From NCBI GenBank assembly GCA_015059955.1, contig SUZK01000002.1, positions 186,001 through 250,000 of the forward strand: a stretch of 64,000 nt of DNA, written 5' to 3'. The notes under the pieces were generated by a model. It was not told the origin of the DNA. It saw only the letters and a program-made list of their open reading frames with translations, and searched no databases. This document shows, one piece after another, positions 1-8,226 of this stretch. Within the stretch, counting starts at the first letter, position 1; each line of letters begins with the position of its first letter. The translations under genes and the position numbers were made by a program. The DNA comes from Rikenellaceae bacterium. Lineage in GTDB: Bacteria; Bacteroidota; Bacteroidia; Bacteroidales; Rikenellaceae.

Positions 1-1663
1 TCTTATCGTATGAAAGAACGTTCTCAACCTGATACTGGAAGCTACGGTTCATAGACTGTGATACAGACTCTGCGTAGTTTGTCTTCTCAGTAACGGTTGC
101 GTTACCATCCTTGTCGTAAGTAGTCTCCGAAGCTACGGTGTTGTAGCTGTAACGCTTAGATGATAGGAAGTACTGCTTGCTGTAGCCGTGATCGCCCCAG
201 AATGCGAGGTCGATACCTACTGATGAGCGGAACTTAAGACCGTCGAAGATCTGAAGCTCGCCTGCGAAGTTAGCGATGAACTTATCAGTCTCGTACTTTG
301 TGCCAGGCAATGAGAGGAATGCCAATGGGTTGGTCTGCTCGTTGTAGATACCACCATCAACAACGGTGTATGCACGACCCTCAGCATCGCGAACGATGTG
401 CTGGTAGCCCTCTGGATAGAGAGTCCTGTATGCCTCTTCCTCCTCAGGAGTTGCGTATACATCCAAAAGTGGAGACATCGAGATAGCCGAGCCGAGTGGT
501 GAGCCATACTCCGAGTTAGCCTCGATACCTGTTGCTAATATACGCGCGTATGAAGCAGAGGTCGATACAGTAAGTTTGTTGAGCCAGTTACGCTGCTTAG
601 AGCTATCGAATACAGTTACGCCGATGTTAGCGCGAGCTGTGATACGCTCATAGTTAGAACGGTCGAAGTTACCACCAACGGTACCCTCGCGTGTGAGGTA
701 GCCTGCTGAAAGAGCATAAGTGACGTTGTCGCTACCACCCGAAATAGAGAGGTCATGCTTCATGATAGGAGCATTCTGGTTGAGAACCTCACCTACCCAA
801 TCGGTACCTACGCCAAACTCGTATGGATTATCGTAGATGGGGGCCTGACCAGCGTTGATGTAACCCTCGTTCATGATGATTGCATACTCTGTGGCGTTGA
901 GCACGTCGGGCTTACGCCATGGGTTCTGCCAACCATAAGAGAAGTCGTAGTTAACGGTAGCGCGACCCTTCGCACCCTTCTTTGTGGTTACGAGGATAAC
1001 ACCGTTAGCTGCACGTGCACCGTATACAGCGCCTGATGCGGCATCCTTCAATACCTCGATACGCTCGATATCGTTAGGGTTGAGGTAGTCGATACCACCC
1101 GAGATGGCCATACCGTCAACGATGTACAGAGGCTCTGAGTTGTTGATAGAGCCGACACCACGGATACGTACCTGTGCTGCTGCGTCAGGAGCACCTGATG
1201 GAGCTGTTACCGTAACACCTGATGTCATACCCTGAAGTACGCTCTCGATACGGTTGTTCGACTGTGCCTTAAGGTCATCAGCCGTAATTGATGAGATTGC
1301 TGCGGTCACAACGCTCTTCTTCTGAGTGCCATAACCAACGACTACAACCTCTTCCATGTTCTGTCGGTCCTCCTCAAGAACAATCTCATAGAGGGTTCTT
1401 CCCCCCCCCACAGCTACCTCCTGGGTAACGTAACCGATAAAGGATACGACCAGGGTAGAACCATCCTTAGCCTCGATAGTAAAGCTACCATCAATGCCGG
1501 TGGTTGTGCCGGTAGAAGTACCGTCAACAACGACAGTGGCTCCGATGATGGGGTCGCCTGCCGTACCCTTAACAGTACCCTTCACTTGTTGAGCAGATGC
1601 CGAAACACTGCCCACGCAGATGATCGCGAGGATCAATGCGATTCTGTAAGTCAAGTTTTTCAT
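1..1663 (-). CDS. SusC/RagA-family TonB-dependent outer-membrane receptor, 5' part
   Basis: An open frame begins with ATG at 1663 and runs off the window edge without a stop, giving 554 visible residues of a protein usually about 1000 long. It starts with a signal peptide ending at an SASAQ cleavage site. A carboxypeptidase-regulatory-like domain follows (about 25-100), then the typical EEVVVVGYGTQKK TonB-box region and a plug domain with VRIRGVGSINNSEPLYIVDG and KDAASGAVYGARAANG. The family forms the barrel of SusCD glycan (or peptide) importers. The partner SusD should lie beyond position 1. Codons 84-88 sit on a run of nine G (1401-1409 on the plus strand read as C); the frame is intact through the run as given. 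The substrate cannot be told from the visible part. Confidence 0.95.
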   Translation of the reverse strand, partial: MKNLTYRIALILAIICVGSVSASAQQVKGTVKGTAGDPIIGATVVVDGTSTGTTTGIDGSFTIEAKDGSTLVVSFIGYVTQEVAVGGGRTLYEIVLEEDRQNMEEVVVVGYGTQKKSVVTAAISSITADDLKAQSNNRIESVLQGMTSGVTVTAPSGAPDAAAQVRIRGVGSINNSEPLYIVDGMAISGGIDYLNPNDIERIEVLKDAASGAVYGARAANGVILVTTKKGAKGRATVNYDFSYGWQNPWRKPDVLNATEYAIIMNEGYINAGQAPIYDNPYEFGVGTDWVGEVLNQNAPIMKHDLSISGGSDNVTYALSAGYLTREGTVGGNFDRSNYERITARANIGVTVFDSSKQRNWLNKLTVSTSASYARILATGIEANSEYGSPLGSAISMSPLLDVYATPEEEEAYRTLYPEGYQHIVRDAEGRAYTVVDGGIYNEQTNPLAFLSLPGTKYETDKFIANFAGELQIFDGLKFRSSVGIDLAFWGDHGYSKQYFLSSKRYSYNTVASETTYDKDGNATVTEKTNYAESVSQSMNRSFQYQVENVLSYDK

Positions 1664-1907
1664 AGGCTTTGTTATTAGTTTGTGTTTGTGTTTGGTTTCT
1701 GTAAGCAATGTGCACCTTGTGAAAATATGAGTTTTATGCTCTTCTTGTGTGCCTATATGTAGTATTTTCTCACTATAAAATTAAGCATAATTATAAATAT
1801 AACCAAGAAATTTAGTAATTATTTCTAACCTATATTTATGCTAATATAGATGGTCTGAAAACGTAAATTCCTGAGTAATAGTCATATGAATTGTAATGTG
1901 CCTTCCT

Positions 1908-2068
1908 AATAAGTGGATTCAGTATGATAGATTATTTTGCACACTAATCGTCTGTTTTTTAGATATAAATTTAATAGTGATAAAAAGTGGATAAATACGA
2001 TGTTAAATTAATAGCAATATATTGAAAACCAGTTGTTAACAATTATTTCATGTTGTAAGAAAAGTGGA
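1908..2068. promoter_or_regulatory. Three AAAAGTGGA-type boxes upstream of susC, in a 636-bp AT-rich leader
   Basis: The gap 1664-2299 has no gene. It contains AATAAGTGGA at 1908-1917, AAAAAGTGGA at 1982-1991 and AAAAGTGGA at 2060-2068; the AAGTGG cores are 74 and 77 bp apart. The same motif in a triplet with similar spacing lies upstream of the second susC (55445-55604) and once before the DUF6377 regulator (44823). I infer operators for a SusCD regulator. No clear TAnnTTTG promoter was found on the minus strand here. Confidence 0.4.
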
Positions 2069-2242
2069 ATTACTACACTTTGTATACTATTGCACGGCTC
2101 GATTATTGACCATATTAATCATATTTATTACTTGTAAATTGTCGGAAGAGGTGTTTGTCCGTAACAATATATTTTGGTTGTTTTCTGTGCTTATTGTTCA
2201 CATGTTATATGGGCGCTTTATCTTGTGATTGAAATAAAAAAT

Positions 2243-2275
2243 ATCCCATAGGCAAAAACCATTTGCCTATGGGAT
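2243..2275 (-). terminator. Rho-independent terminator after the SDR gene
   Basis: A perfect 14-bp inverted repeat (ATCCCATAGGCAAA and its complement) has a 5-nt loop. On the minus strand it is followed by ATTTTTTATTT. It lies 24 bp past the SDR stop codon. Confidence 0.85.
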
Positions 2276-2299
2276 TGTTCTATTATTGTATTTTCTTCT

Positions 2300-3118
2300 C
2301 TACTTTAGTGGCGAGTCTGGCTCCTTGGCCATAGCGTTGTAGAAGAGCCTATCTACAAGTCCTGGGAAGAACTTCTTAAGCAGGTGTGTGCCTCGTCCCT
2401 CCCACTCCATAAGGCAGAGGCGCTTGCGACGACGTATGCCCTTCTCGACGATGTGTGCAACCTCAACGGGTGTCATCATCTTCGCCTCGTTGCGAGGTGT
2501 CTCGCCCTGCTGCGAGCCGTCGGCAGTGAGTGCCGAGAAGCGCACATTCGATGCGGTGAAGCCTGGACATGCGGTCATCACATGTACCCCCTTCTTGAGG
2601 TTCTCGACGCGGATGGTGTCGAGGAAGCCTGTCATCGCATACTTCGATGCCGAGTAGCCCGTGCGGCCAGGTAGACCATGGATGCCCGCTACTGATGAGA
2701 TGCCCACAAGAGAGCCCTTCGACTTCTGCAACCAGGGCAGCGCATACTTCGTGCAGTTAACCGTACCCCAGAAGTTTACGTCCATAAGGCGGTGAAGCAC
2801 CTTGAGGTCGCAGTCGTCAAATAGAGCACGCATCGAGAGTCCAGCATTGCATATCATAACGTCGATACCGCCGAAGTTCTCGATAGCTGTGTCGATAAGG
2901 TGCTTGCAATCCTCCTCCTTGACAACATCGCATGCGGCATATGCCACCTTGCCACCCGTAGCCTTAATCTCGTCGGCAATGCGCTTGAGCTCATCCTCGC
3001 GGCGTGCGCCCATTACGACCTTAGCGCCCATCTTGGCGTACTCGCGTGCCATGGCTTCGCCGATACCCGACGATGCTCCGGTCACAACAACAACCTTTCC
3101 GTTAAGTTTCTGTCCCAT
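2300..3118 (-). CDS. SDR-family NAD(P)-dependent oxidoreductase
   Basis: This is a 272-residue classical short-chain dehydrogenase. The nucleotide-binding motif TGASSGIG is at residues 13-20, NAG at 91-93, and the catalytic set Ser141/142, Tyr155 (in YSASK) and Lys159. The C-terminal part (KKFFPGLVDRLFY) resembles the DltE/YqjQ-like short-chain dehydrogenases common in Bacteroidetes; the substrate is unknown. ARR at residues 38-40, after the second beta strand, favours NADP(H); this is inference. The gene starts 6 bp after the stop of the metallo-hydrolase gene, so the two form an operon from the promoter before 3910. A strong terminator follows. Confidence 0.9.
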   Translation of the reverse strand: MGQKLNGKVVVVTGASSGIGEAMAREYAKMGAKVVMGARREDELKRIADEIKATGGKVAYAACDVVKEEDCKHLIDTAIENFGGIDVMICNAGLSMRALFDDCDLKVLHRLMDVNFWGTVNCTKYALPWLQKSKGSLVGISSVAGIHGLPGRTGYSASKYAMTGFLDTIRVENLKKGVHVMTACPGFTASNVRFSALTADGSQQGETPRNEAKMMTPVEVAHIVEKGIRRRKRLCLMEWEGRGTHLLKKFFPGLVDRLFYNAMAKEPDSPLK

Positions 3119-3124
3119 CGTATA

Positions 3125-3910
3125 CTATTTTTCGTTAATCTCTATTTGTAGCCCGTCGTATGCGAACTTCACATGCTCGGGCAGTCGCTCTTCGGCCTCG
3201 CCGTGCAATCCTATGTCGTGCGACATATGTGTTAGGTAGGCCACATCTGGCTTGATACGCTCGATAAGTGCCGTGGCATCATCCACCGAGAAGTGTGAGT
3301 CGTGCCTCTTCCATCTGAGGGCATTCACGACCATCGTTCTCACACCCGCGAGCTTCTCTACCTCTGAGTCATCTATCGAGCTGAAGTCTGTCAGGTATGC
3401 AAAGTCACCTATACGGTAGCCTATGGCTGTGAAGCGCGACGAGTGGTGACCTACGATAGGTGTGATTTTGATACCCTTGACCACGAATGGTTGCTGCTCG
3501 TCGAAGGTGTGAAGCTCAATGACAGGTACTCCACGATATTTATTCTCGGCAAAGGCGTAGTCGAAATCCTTGCGTATGCTTCGCGCTGTGCGCTCGTTGG
3601 CGTAGATGTGCATATTGTGGATGGTGGGGTAGTCCACAAAGTTGAAGGCGCGAACATCGTCGATGCCGCCAGTATGGTCCTTATGCTCGTGTGTGAGCAG
3701 TATGGCATCGAGGTGTGTTACCCCCTCGCGTAACATCTGCTGACGGAAGTCGGGGCCCGCGTCGATGACGAGTCGCACGTCGTCGACCTCAATCATTGCC
3801 GATGTGCGTAGACGCCTATCGCGCCTATCCTCCGATAGACACACCTTGCATCTGCACCCAATGACGGGGACTCCCTGTGACGTACCTGTGCCAAGAAATG
3901 TTACCTTCAT
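3125..3910 (-). CDS. MBL-fold metallo-hydrolase (PhnP-like)
   Basis: This is a 261-residue metallo-beta-lactamase-fold protein. GTGTSQGVPVIGC at the N-terminus is followed by a cysteine cluster (GCRCKVC, residues 18-24) like the structural zinc site of PhnP. The metal-binding THEHKDH motif is at 73-79, with further ligands likely in VGHH and LTHMSHD. PhnP is a cyclic ribose phosphodiesterase, but many Bacteroidetes homologues lie outside phosphonate operons, and no phn genes are nearby, so the substrate is open. It is the first gene of a pair with the SDR. The start is at 3910, only four bases downstream of a TATCTTTG box, which suggests a leaderless mRNA. Confidence 0.88.
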   Translation of the reverse strand: MKVTFLGTGTSQGVPVIGCRCKVCLSEDRRDRRLRTSAMIEVDDVRLVIDAGPDFRQQMLREGVTHLDAILLTHEHKDHTGGIDDVRAFNFVDYPTIHNMHIYANERTARSIRKDFDYAFAENKYRGVPVIELHTFDEQQPFVVKGIKITPIVGHHSSRFTAIGYRIGDFAYLTDFSSIDDSEVEKLAGVRTMVVNALRWKRHDSHFSVDDATALIERIKPDVAYLTHMSHDIGLHGEAEERLPEHVKFAYDGLQIEINEK

Positions 3911-3914
3911 AGTG

Positions 3915-3922
3915 CAAAGATA
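3915..3922 (-). promoter_or_regulatory. -7 box TATCTTTG, start codon almost abutting
   Basis: On the minus strand TATCTTTG is followed by CACT and then ATG of the metallo-hydrolase. The -33 region has no clear TTG (TTA at best). If this is the promoter, transcription begins at or inside the start codon. Confidence 0.55.
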
Positions 3923-3983
3923 TGAAAAATATGGCTAACATATCTTTCGATATGCAATCTTTTTCCTCGCCTGTCATAAATAT

Positions 3984-4014
3984 AAAGGCTGGCTACGATG
4001 AATAGCCAGCCTTT
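3984..4014 (-). terminator. Terminator after the OmpA-like gene
   Basis: A perfect 12-bp stem AAAGGCTGGCTA has a 7-nt loop. It is followed on the minus strand by ATATTTATGA, a weak T tract, 25 bp after the stop codon of the OmpA-like gene. Confidence 0.75.
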
Positions 4015-4038
4015 GGTTGCTCTCTTTTATGTCGTAGA

Positions 4039-5259
4039 TTACTGCTTATCGCTCATCTCCTTAGACATCACGATAACTGCACAACGGTTGATCTTAGCCT
4101 TGTGAGGAGCGCCGAATGCAATCTTAGTGTCGCCGTGATTCTCGACTGTAATCATTGTCTCCTTAGCACCCTTCTCGATGAGGTACTGCTTAACAGCCTC
4201 GGTGCGCTCGCCTGAAAGCTCCATATTACGCTTAGCGCTACCAGTCTCACCATCGGCATAGCCATAGATGGTAATCTTGAAGTTGTTGTTAATCATATTC
4301 TGTGCAGCCTTGTCAAGCGATGCCTTAGCATAGTCGCTAAGCGTAGACTTGCCAATCTCGAAGAATGCTACGTTGTCGATAGATATGTCGCCCAACTCCT
4401 TAACAATAGCCTCGTATAGCTTCTTAAGCTCCTCCTTCTCCTTAGCGAGCTTGTCAGCCTCAGCCTGAGCATCCTCTGTAAGCTTCTCCTGATCTGCAAG
4501 AGCCTTCTTGAGACGCTCAATCTCAGCCAAGTAACCATCTACCTCAGACTGTGGGTGTGATGCGCTCCAGCCACGCTTGTTGAAGCGATATGCTACACCT
4601 ACCGATGCCGAGAACGCAAAGTTGTATGCGCCACCGCCATAAATCTCAGCAGGTACGCTATTCTCGGGGAATAGCCATGTGCGGATATCAAGCTCAATAT
4701 CGATCTGCTTGCATACGCGGAACTTGTTGAGCAAACCACCTGTAACTGAGAACTCGCCGTCGTATGAGCCAGCCGACTTCTTAGTCCATGATAGTGCTGT
4801 GTAACCGAAACCAGCGTATGGAATAGCGTAGTATACGCGATCCTCGCGGTAGCCACCAATCCAGTTAGAGAGGTTAAGCATCAAGTCACCATGAAGGAAT
4901 ACGTATGGAGTCTTGAAAGCATCGCTGCCGTAGGCATCCATATCGAATGACTTGTTTCTGAACGAGCCACCATCGAGCTGCAAGCGAGCACCCACGATAG
5001 GCAAGAACCACTTGGTAGCTGCGATGTTGATGTTCCAGCTGTTGTTAGCGAAGAAGCCTGCGGGGTTGTGAGCGCCACCCTTAGTGGCCACATCAAGCAT
5101 TGAGGTACCAGCGCCAATCTTGACCTCCCAGTTGTCACCCAACGAGTTGGTCTCGATACCCTTCCAATAGAGCTTGTCGCTCTTCTTCTCCTGAGCCATT
5201 GCATCTGTTGATGCCATCGCCAAAAGAGCTGCTGTTAAGCAAAATAGAACCTTTTTCAT
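4039..5259 (-). CDS. OmpA-family outer-membrane protein
   Basis: This 406-residue protein has a signal peptide (MKKVLFCLTAALLAMASTDA, cleavage after AMA). An N-terminal half rich in aromatic, alternating strands (about 25-235) fits an eight-stranded barrel. A charged coiled coil follows (about 245-290, EIERLKKALADQEKL onward), and then a C-terminal OmpA/peptidoglycan-binding domain (about 295-400, with FFEIGKSTL, YGYADGETGSAKRN and LSGERTEAV). The family links the outer membrane to peptidoglycan. It is transcribed alone: a good promoter lies at 5320-5348 and a terminator at 3984-4014. It belongs to the abundant Bacteroidetes OmpA class; its specific partner is unknown. Confidence 0.9.
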   Translation of the reverse strand: MKKVLFCLTAALLAMASTDAMAQEKKSDKLYWKGIETNSLGDNWEVKIGAGTSMLDVATKGGAHNPAGFFANNSWNINIAATKWFLPIVGARLQLDGGSFRNKSFDMDAYGSDAFKTPYVFLHGDLMLNLSNWIGGYREDRVYYAIPYAGFGYTALSWTKKSAGSYDGEFSVTGGLLNKFRVCKQIDIELDIRTWLFPENSVPAEIYGGGAYNFAFSASVGVAYRFNKRGWSASHPQSEVDGYLAEIERLKKALADQEKLTEDAQAEADKLAKEKEELKKLYEAIVKELGDISIDNVAFFEIGKSTLSDYAKASLDKAAQNMINNNFKITIYGYADGETGSAKRNMELSGERTEAVKQYLIEKGAKETMITVENHGDTKIAFGAPHKAKINRCAVIVMSKEMSDKQ

Positions 5260-5319
5260 TTGAGTATGTTTTAGTTTTAATCTCTGTTTTTAGCCCCTCT
5301 TAAAGAGCAAATTTGGGTG

Positions 5320-5348
5320 CAAAGATATCTATTTTGTGTTAACAACAA
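5320..5348 (-). promoter_or_regulatory. Promoter of the OmpA-like gene
   Basis: On the minus strand TTG (5348-5346), an 18-bp spacer and TATCTTTG (5327-5320) match the Bacteroidetes sigma-ABfr consensus. This leaves a leader of about 55 nt. Confidence 0.7.
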
Positions 5349-5463
5349 TACTTTTTTCGTAGATTTCTGTTATATTTTTTATTTGTTGTAAAATATTTCC
5401 GATTGGTGTGAACTTTACTCTTCGTATATATTATAAATAGGTGTGGTATATTACAAAAGAAGA

Positions 5464-5496
5464 GTCCCGAGGTTGTACTCGCGTACACCTCGGGAC
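5464..5496 (-). terminator. Terminator after gdhA
   Basis: The stem GTCCCGAGGT/ACCTCGGGAC extends through a one-base bulge into GTAC/GTAC with a CGCG-type loop. TCTTCTTTT follows on the minus strand. Confidence 0.8.
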
Positions 5497-5533
5497 CTAT
5501 TTGGGGATGGGCCGAAGCCCTATCTATCTAAGA

Positions 5534-6877
5534 TTAGATGATACCCTGCTCAAGCATAGCCTGTGCAACCTTCATGAAGCCTGCAACGTTAGCACCCTTA
5601 ACATAGTTAACAGTACCGTCTGGCTGCTCACCGAACTTCACACATGCCTCGTGGATAGACTCCATGATGAAGTGAAGCTTCTCGTCAACCTCCTTGCCTG
5701 ACCATGAAATGTGCATACAGTTCTGAGTCATCTCAAGACCAGAAGTTGCTACACCACCTGCGTTAACAGCCTTACCTGGAGCGAAGAGGATGCCAGCTGA
5801 CTGGAATGCGTGGATAGCACCTGGAGTACAACCCATGTTAGAAACCTCAGCGCAGCACCATGTACCGTTAGCCAAAAGCTCCTTAGCATCGTCCTCGTTC
5901 AACTCGTTCTGGAATGCGCAAGGAAGAGCGATGTCGCACTTTACAGACCAAGCCTTCTTACCAGCGGTGAACTTACAAGCCTCTGGGAACTTAGTTGCCA
6001 TATCCTCAACCTTGTTGCGGTTTGAAGAACGCATAACGAGCATATAGTCAATCATCTCCTTAGTGATACCGCCTGGGATCTCGCAAACGCCATCAGGACC
6101 AGAGATTGCAACAACCTTTGCGCCGAGCTCTACAGCCTTAGTAGAAGCACCCCAAGCTACGTTACCGAAGCCTGAAACAGCAACAGTCTTACCCTTAAGA
6201 TCCTTACCAGCCTTAGCCAACATGTGCTCAGTGAAGTACAAAGCACCGAAACCTGTAGCCTCAGGACGGAGGATAGAGCCACCCCATGTCATACCCTTAC
6301 CGGTCAAAACGCCAGTGTGGTACTTACGAGCGAGCTTCTGATACATACCGTTGAGGAAGCCAATCTCACGACCGCCAACACCTACGTCACCTGCTGGTAC
6401 GTCAGTGTCAACACCGATGTTGTTCCACAACTCCTGCATGAATGCCTGGCAGAAGCGCATAATCTCAGCATCTGACTTGCCAACAGGGTTGAAGTCTGAA
6501 CCACCCTTTGCACCACCCATAGGAAGGGTTGTCAAAGCGTTCTTGAAAGTCTGCTCGAAACCGAGGAACTTCAACATTGAAGGGTTAACTGCTGGGTGGA
6601 AACGCAAACCGCCCTTGTAAGGACCGATAGCTGAGTTGAACTGTACACGGTAACCGAGGTTAGTCTGAACCTCACCATTGTCGTCTACCCATGTTACACG
6701 GAAAGTGAAGATACGATCTGGCTCAACGATACGCTCAACGATCTTTGCCTTCTCGAACTCGGGGTGCTGGTTGTATACCTCCTCGATAGACTCCAATACC
6801 TCCTGAACCGCCTGCAAGTACTCGCTCTCGCCTGGGTGCTTGGCCTCCAAATTGGCCATGATAACTTTTACATCCAT
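5534..6877 (-). CDS. gdhA: NADP-dependent glutamate dehydrogenase
   Basis: This 447-residue protein is the usual length of hexameric family I glutamate dehydrogenase, which interconverts 2-oxoglutarate plus ammonium and glutamate. The substrate/catalytic region is clear: KFLGFEQTFKNAL, PMGGAKGGSDFNP (the second conserved Lys) and PAGDVGVGGREIG. The nucleotide-binding domain has VSGFGNVAWG. The family and the lack of an acidic residue after the glycine-rich loop favour NADP, which is inference. The gene stands alone with its own terminator. The promoter box TATATTTG lies at 6975-6982. In gut Bacteroidales this enzyme is a main route of ammonium assimilation. Confidence 0.96.
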   Translation of the reverse strand: MDVKVIMANLEAKHPGESEYLQAVQEVLESIEEVYNQHPEFEKAKIVERIVEPDRIFTFRVTWVDDNGEVQTNLGYRVQFNSAIGPYKGGLRFHPAVNPSMLKFLGFEQTFKNALTTLPMGGAKGGSDFNPVGKSDAEIMRFCQAFMQELWNNIGVDTDVPAGDVGVGGREIGFLNGMYQKLARKYHTGVLTGKGMTWGGSILRPEATGFGALYFTEHMLAKAGKDLKGKTVAVSGFGNVAWGASTKAVELGAKVVAISGPDGVCEIPGGITKEMIDYMLVMRSSNRNKVEDMATKFPEACKFTAGKKAWSVKCDIALPCAFQNELNEDDAKELLANGTWCCAEVSNMGCTPGAIHAFQSAGILFAPGKAVNAGGVATSGLEMTQNCMHISWSGKEVDEKLHFIMESIHEACVKFGEQPDGTVNYVKGANVAGFMKVAQAMLEQGII

Positions 6878-6974
6878 AGTTTTAGTTTAAGTTAAAAGGT
6901 TATAATTTAATAAAAACTTGTGTTTGTGTTACTTATTTTGCACATGTTGGGGAGTGCCTCCCCGAATAACTCTA

Positions 6975-6982
6975 CAAATATA
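6975..6982 (-). promoter_or_regulatory. -7 box TATATTTG before gdhA
   Basis: The box matches TAnnTTTG and lies about 100 bp upstream of the gdhA start. No convincing TTG occurs at the -33 position. The rest of the gdhA leader shows no recognised riboswitch. Confidence 0.5.
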
Positions 6983-7040
6983 CGAATAATAATCGTAATT
7001 GTTTCCCTCTTTGATGTTTTTTTTCAAAAAGGTAGTAAAA

Positions 7041-7077
7041 TAGCTTAGTCGACACCTTAAAAGATGTCGACCAGCTA
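7041..7077 (-). terminator. Terminator after gcvT
   Basis: An interrupted stem is made of TAGCT/AGCTA and GTCGACACCTT pairing with AGATGTCGAC (one wobble). It is followed on the minus strand by ATTTTACTACCTTTTTG. Confidence 0.7.
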
Positions 7078-7089
7078 CTATTTTAATCG

Positions 7090-8184
7090 TTATACGAATG
7101 GGAGACGTATTACCTCTGCCTTCAAAAGACGGCCACGAACGACTACCGCAATCTGTGTACCTGCCTTAGCAAACTCAGGCTTAACGTAACCCATACCGAT
7201 ACCCACCTTCAAGCATGGTGACATGGTGCCCGATGTAACGTGGCCGATAGGGTTGCCCTCAAGGTCTGCCAACTCATACTCGTGACGAGGTACGCCGCGG
7301 TCGATAAGCTTGAAGCCTACGAGCTTGCGTGTAACACCCTCCTTCTTCTGACGCTCCATCAACTCACGGTCGATGAATGGCTTGTTCTCCACAAACTTGG
7401 TGAGCCAGTTAAGGCCAGCCTCGATAGGTGATGTGGTGTCGTCGATATCGTTGCCATAGAGGCAGAAGCCCTTCTCAAGACGCAAAGTGTCGCGAGCACC
7501 AAGACCGATGTTCTTAAGGCCGAACTCCTCGCCTACCTTCCACATAGCCTCCCAGATGGTGTCGGCATCCTCGTTGTACATGTAGATTTCGCAACCGCCA
7601 GAGCCAGTGTAGCCTGTGGTCGAGAGGATAACGTCACAACCAGCAACCTTGCAGAGCTTGAAAGTGTAGTACTCCATATCCTCCACCTGCTCCTCGGTCA
7701 TCTTCTGCACGAGCTTCATAGCCAAAGGACCCTGGATGGCGAGCTGTGCGGTCTTGTCTGAGCTGTTCTCAAGCTCCTCACCAGCCTTCATGCCATACTC
7801 CTCACCCTGCTTGCAGATGTGAGCCCAGTCCTTGTCGATGTTAGCAGCGTTAACGCAGAGCATATACTTCTGCTCGTTGATGCGATATACCAAGATATCG
7901 TCGACGATACCGCCCTTGCCGTTAGGCATGGTTGTGTACTGCACCTTGCCGTCGAAGAGGTCGCATACGTTGTTTGTTGTTATGCGCTGCAAGAACTCGG
8001 TAGCGCGAGGGCCCTTAACCCAAATCTCACCCATATGGCTAACGTCGAATACGCCACACTTCTCGCGAACGTTGATATGCTCGTCGTTGATACCTGAGAA
8101 CTCGATAGGCATGTTGTAGCCTGCGAACTCTGCCATCTTAGCACCATTAGCAATGTGGTACTTGGTAAATGCTGTTGTTTTCAT
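7090..8184 (-). CDS. gcvT: Glycine cleavage system aminomethyltransferase (T protein)
   Basis: This 364-residue protein is close to the usual length of GcvT. The family signatures are present: N-terminal [23 protein letters not shown], and the folate-binding region with [11 protein letters not shown] and [13 protein letters not shown]; the C-terminal barrel has [18 protein letters not shown]. It transfers the methylene group from the aminomethyl lipoyl-H protein to tetrahydrofolate and releases ammonium. The other gcv genes (H, P) are not in the window. It begins 42 bp after the stop of the GNAT-like gene and probably shares its transcript. No glycine riboswitch fold is visible in the short gap. 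Confidence 0.95.
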   Translation of the reverse strand: MKTTAFTKYHIANGAKMAEFAGYNMPIEFSGINDEHINVREKCGVFDVSHMGEIWVKGPRATEFLQRITTNNVCDLFDGKVQYTTMPNGKGGIVDDILVYRINEQKYMLCVNAANIDKDWAHICKQGEEYGMKAGEELENSSDKTAQLAIQGPLAMKLVQKMTEEQVEDMEYYTFKLCKVAGCDVILSTTGYTGSGGCEIYMYNEDADTIWEAMWKVGEEFGLKNIGLGARDTLRLEKGFCLYGNDIDDTTSPIEAGLNWLTKFVENKPFIDRELMERQKKEGVTRKLVGFKLIDRGVPRHEYELADLEGNPIGHVTSGTMSPCLKVGIGMGYVKPEFAKAGTQIAVVVRGRLLKAEVIRLPFV

Positions 8185-8226
8185 TTAGTCTTTGTGTTTT
8201 AGTTGTTGTTTATAGATTCTATTTTT

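Noticed and set aside
1395..1415. Frameshift in the first SusC at the G run
   Set aside because: Translation through the run stays in frame from the signal peptide to the TonB-box region and plug, so the gene is intact as given.
8185..8226. Glycine riboswitch before gcvT
   Set aside because: The gap is only 42 bp and gcvT is downstream of another gene in the same transcript.
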